In this document: piece after piece, positions 62,112-64,000 of the stretch
Layout: every line of letters begins with the position of its first letter
Numbering within the stretch: the first letter of the stretch is position 1
NCBI GenBank assembly: GCA_018239715.1
Contig: JAFEGW010000007.1
Coordinates: 124,001-188,000 of the forward strand
Origin: Verrucomicrobiota bacterium
GTDB taxonomy: Bacteria > Chlamydiota > Chlamydiia > Chlamydiales > Rhabdochlamydiaceae
DNA length: 64,000 nt
Reading direction: 5' to 3'
Program-made: the position numbers and the translations under genes
The notes under the pieces: model-generated
The model's input: the letters and a program-made list of their open reading frames with translations, nothing else
Told to the model about the DNA's origin: nothing
Database searches by the model: none

Positions 62112-64000
62112 TCATAATAAGCAATCGCGCAACTTTTCCGCTACAGAATGTGTGAGTTTTTGGTGTTCTTGCTCGACAGCCTCGAAAGACATGGTCTTGG
62201 CCGGGTCGCGATAACGGAAGCGGAAAGTGACATTTTTTCGGTCTTTGCCCAATTGGTCGCTCGTATAGAGATCTAAAAGATAAAAATGTTCTAAGAAAGG
62301 AGATTTTGTCCGTTCCATTGCCTGCAAAACAGTGGCGATAGGAACATTTTCTTTTAAAGTGAGTGTCCAATCTCTTTCGGAAGAGGGGAACGCTGCGAGC
62401 TCGGAAAAAAGGCGCGCTTTTTTCTTTAAGGGCAGGATCTCGTGCAGGTTCAGTTCTGCGAAGTAAACGCGCTGTTGGATATCGAGTTTCAGGAGTAGCT
62501 CTGGATGGATCTCTCCCATCACGCCGATCGTTATATCTCCGCTTTTGACTTTGATTTGACGCCAGGGATGGAGCGTGTCTAGATGGGAAGGCTCAAAGCT
62601 GTACCTTGCCAGGCGTAAGCTCTCGCAGAGATTTTCAAGGAGGGCCTTCAAATCGTAAAAATCGACATCGTGCGGCTTTCTGTCGAAATGGTGAGGGCGG
62701 GTTTTCCCTGTCAGAATAATGCCGGCGCAGGAAGCTTCTTGCAGTTCATTTTTTTCACGAAAGTGGATCCGGCCGACTTCAAAGGCAGCCATTGTATCGA
62801 TTTGATGATTCAAGTTATGCTTCACGGTTTGGAGTAAACCTCCGAGAAGTGAAGTCCGGAGCGTCGATTGATCCACAGAACGGGGATGGAGCACGTGGAT
62901 AGTGCTATTTTCCGGAAGGCCTTTTTCCATCGTGAGTTGAGCTAGAGCGGGGCTAATGAGGTCGCAAGTGATGCACTCTTGCAGACCTTGCTCTAATAAA
63001 AGAGAGCGCGTTTCTTTTTCCAAGCGGTAGATCGGCGCATCGGGAAGCGTAGAGCCCGTGTAGGAAGGCCTGCCGCGAGGGATATTATTATAACCAAAGA
63101 GGCGTGCGGCCTCTTCGATAAGGTCAATTTCCTGTTGAAGGTCATTCCGATAGGTTGGAACTGCCACTTCTAAAAGATCTTGAGAAGTTGTTTTCACCTG
63201 CATTTCAAGTCTTTCAAAAAGTGCAGCGGCTTCGCCAAGACTTAAGGAAAATCCGAGGATTTGTTTGAGCCTTTCAAGTCTGCATGCAATGACCCTGGGG
63301 ACAAAGTCTTGCTGCTTAATGTCAACGAGAGGATGGATTTCTCCGCCGGCGATTTGCTCTATCAGCTCTGCTGCACGATTTAAAGCATGCACCACGTTGC
63401 CGCCATCGATCCCGCGATCGAAGCGGTAAGAGGCGTCGGTTTTGAGGTCGAGCAGGCGGCTCGTCTTGCGGATGGAGCCTGCATCAAAAACCGCCGATTC
63501 AATGAGAATATTCGTGGTTTTCTCGGTTGCAGCCGAAGAAGATCCGCCCATAATGCCGGCAAGGGCTAGCGGTTTCTCGCTATCTTGAATTAAAAGTGTT
63601 TGAGGGGGGATTTCCCGTTTCTGCCCGTCGAGCGTTTCCAGAGATAAAGGCCTGTTTGCAGGAGCGACCACAATTTTTTGGTCGATTTTATCGAGATCGA
63701 AAATATGGAGCGGCTGACCCAGTTCCCACATGACATAGTTGCCGATGTCGACGATATTGTTGATGGGTCGAAGGCCGCAAGCGAGGAGCCGTTTTTGAAG
63801 CCAATCGGGAGAAGGGCCGACTTTAATTTGCGTCATAATCCGGCAAGCGTAGCGAGGGCAAAGACGAGGGTCGGCGACTTCCACAACCATTTTTTTGGAG
63901 CCGGTTTCTTTCAAATGCGAAGCAGGACGGCGGGCGCGTGTCTTATAGGCCGCGGCAAGTTCCCGAGCGATTCCTAGGACGCTGAGCGCATGGCCGAGAT
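62112..64000 (-). CDS. pheT: Phenylalanyl-tRNA synthetase beta subunit, 5' end missing
   Basis: The frame is open to the right edge, so about 629 residues of the roughly 790-aa protein are present. It contains the end of the N-terminal part (LGHALSVLGIARELAAAY), the B3/B4 editing domain (CPRYACRIM, NNIVDIGNYVMWELGQPLHIFD), the B5 helix region and the C-terminal anticodon-binding domain (FPSSERDWTLTL, DLYTSDQLGKDRKNVTFRFRYRDPAKTM). It works with PheS as a heterotetramer; pheS is not in the window. Followed by a 9-bp hairpin and the MORN-lipoprotein gene. Confidence 0.96.
   Translation of the reverse strand, partial: LGHALSVLGIARELAAAYKTRARRPASHLKETGSKKMVVEVADPRLCPRYACRIMTQIKVGPSPDWLQKRLLACGLRPINNIVDIGNYVMWELGQPLHIFDLDKIDQKIVVAPANRPLSLETLDGQKREIPPQTLLIQDSEKPLALAGIMGGSSSAATEKTTNILIESAVFDAGSIRKTSRLLDLKTDASYRFDRGIDGGNVVHALNRAAELIEQIAGGEIHPLVDIKQQDFVPRVIACRLERLKQILGFSLSLGEAAALFERLEMQVKTTSQDLLEVAVPTYRNDLQQEIDLIEEAARLFGYNNIPRGRPSYTGSTLPDAPIYRLEKETRSLLLEQGLQECITCDLISPALAQLTMEKGLPENSTIHVLHPRSVDQSTLRTSLLGGLLQTVKHNLNHQIDTMAAFEVGRIHFREKNELQEASCAGIILTGKTRPHHFDRKPHDVDFYDLKALLENLCESLRLARYSFEPSHLDTLHPWRQIKVKSGDITIGVMGEIHPELLLKLDIQQRVYFAELNLHEILPLKKKARLFSELAAFPSSERDWTLTLKENVPIATVLQAMERTKSPFLEHFYLLDLYTSDQLGKDRKNVTFRFRYRDPAKTMSFEAVEQEHQKLTHSVAEKLRDCLL

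Overview
The window comes from a member of the order Chlamydiales, most likely a protist-associated ('environmental') lineage rather than Chlamydia itself. The chlamydial type III secretion genes, the clpX-clpP-tig / SNF2 helicase / mreB block, the lptB-lptA-lptC-kdsA block next to tRNA-Arg, a short HemA, and the pheT / MORN / alkyltransferase and rpsD / trhO neighbourhoods all follow a gene order I recall from Chlamydia trachomatis. Aconitase, an asparaginyl-tRNA synthetase and two heptosyltransferase-like enzymes are not expected in Chlamydiaceae. Sel1-repeat, F-box and RING-like proteins point to life inside a eukaryote. No genus can be named from sequence alone.

Layout. 1-10.4 kb (minus): type III secretion cluster, in transcription order Scc4-like chaperone, SctD, CdsE, SctF, CdsG, CT668-like, SctN, SctO, SctP, an extra unknown protein, SctQ and a Pkn5-like kinase that runs off the left edge. 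10.5-15.7 kb (minus): a proline-rich unknown protein, clpX, clpP, tig and tRNA-Gly. 15.7-17.0 kb: an F-box protein. 17.1-22.3 kb (plus): a SWIM/SNF2 helicase behind a long leader hairpin, then mreB and dtd, the latter apparently starting at CTG. 22.3-26.5 kb: a 13-repeat Sel1 protein, a minus-strand membrane protein, a decayed second dtd copy and a second Sel1 protein; this is a segmental duplication. 26.7-29.3 kb: ndk and two GT9 glycosyltransferases. 29.2-31.9 kb (minus): five consecutive small membrane proteins that look like one family. 32-36.2 kb (minus): dapB, kdsA, lptC-like, lptA-like, lptB. 36.3-42 kb: tRNA-Arg, a large DHH-type protein, khpA, rluD, a small unknown, recX, hemA. 42-45.1 kb: two related membrane proteins and a RING-like protein. 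45.1-47.4 kb (minus): nfo then asnS. 47.5-53.5 kb: a toxin-antitoxin pair with visible promoter and operator, an amino acid permease, acnA and an outer-membrane barrel protein, apparently inserted between nfo and rpsD. 53.6-60 kb: rpsD, trhO, a cysteine-rich unknown, a second SNF2 helicase and a large Pro/Ser/Thr-rich unknown. 60.1-64 kb: two tiny genes, an alkyltransferase, a MORN-repeat lipoprotein and pheT (5' end off the right edge).

How the genes fit together. The secretion genes supply the basal body, ATPase, needle, chaperones and a regulatory kinase; the F-box, RING-like, Sel1 and unknown host-type proteins are plausible cargo (inference). The GT9, kdsA and lpt genes form a lipopolysaccharide synthesis and transport neighbourhood, and the five-gene membrane array lies inside it. 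The rest is chlamydial housekeeping: proteolysis, cell shape, translation, haem and DNA repair.

The window has no CRISPR array, rRNA, recognisable insertion sequence or phage gene. No gap between genes exceeds 300 bases. The most noteworthy unexplained items are the five-gene membrane array, the dtd/Sel1 duplication, the 46-nt leader hairpin at 17158-17203 and the eukaryote-type F-box and RING-like proteins.
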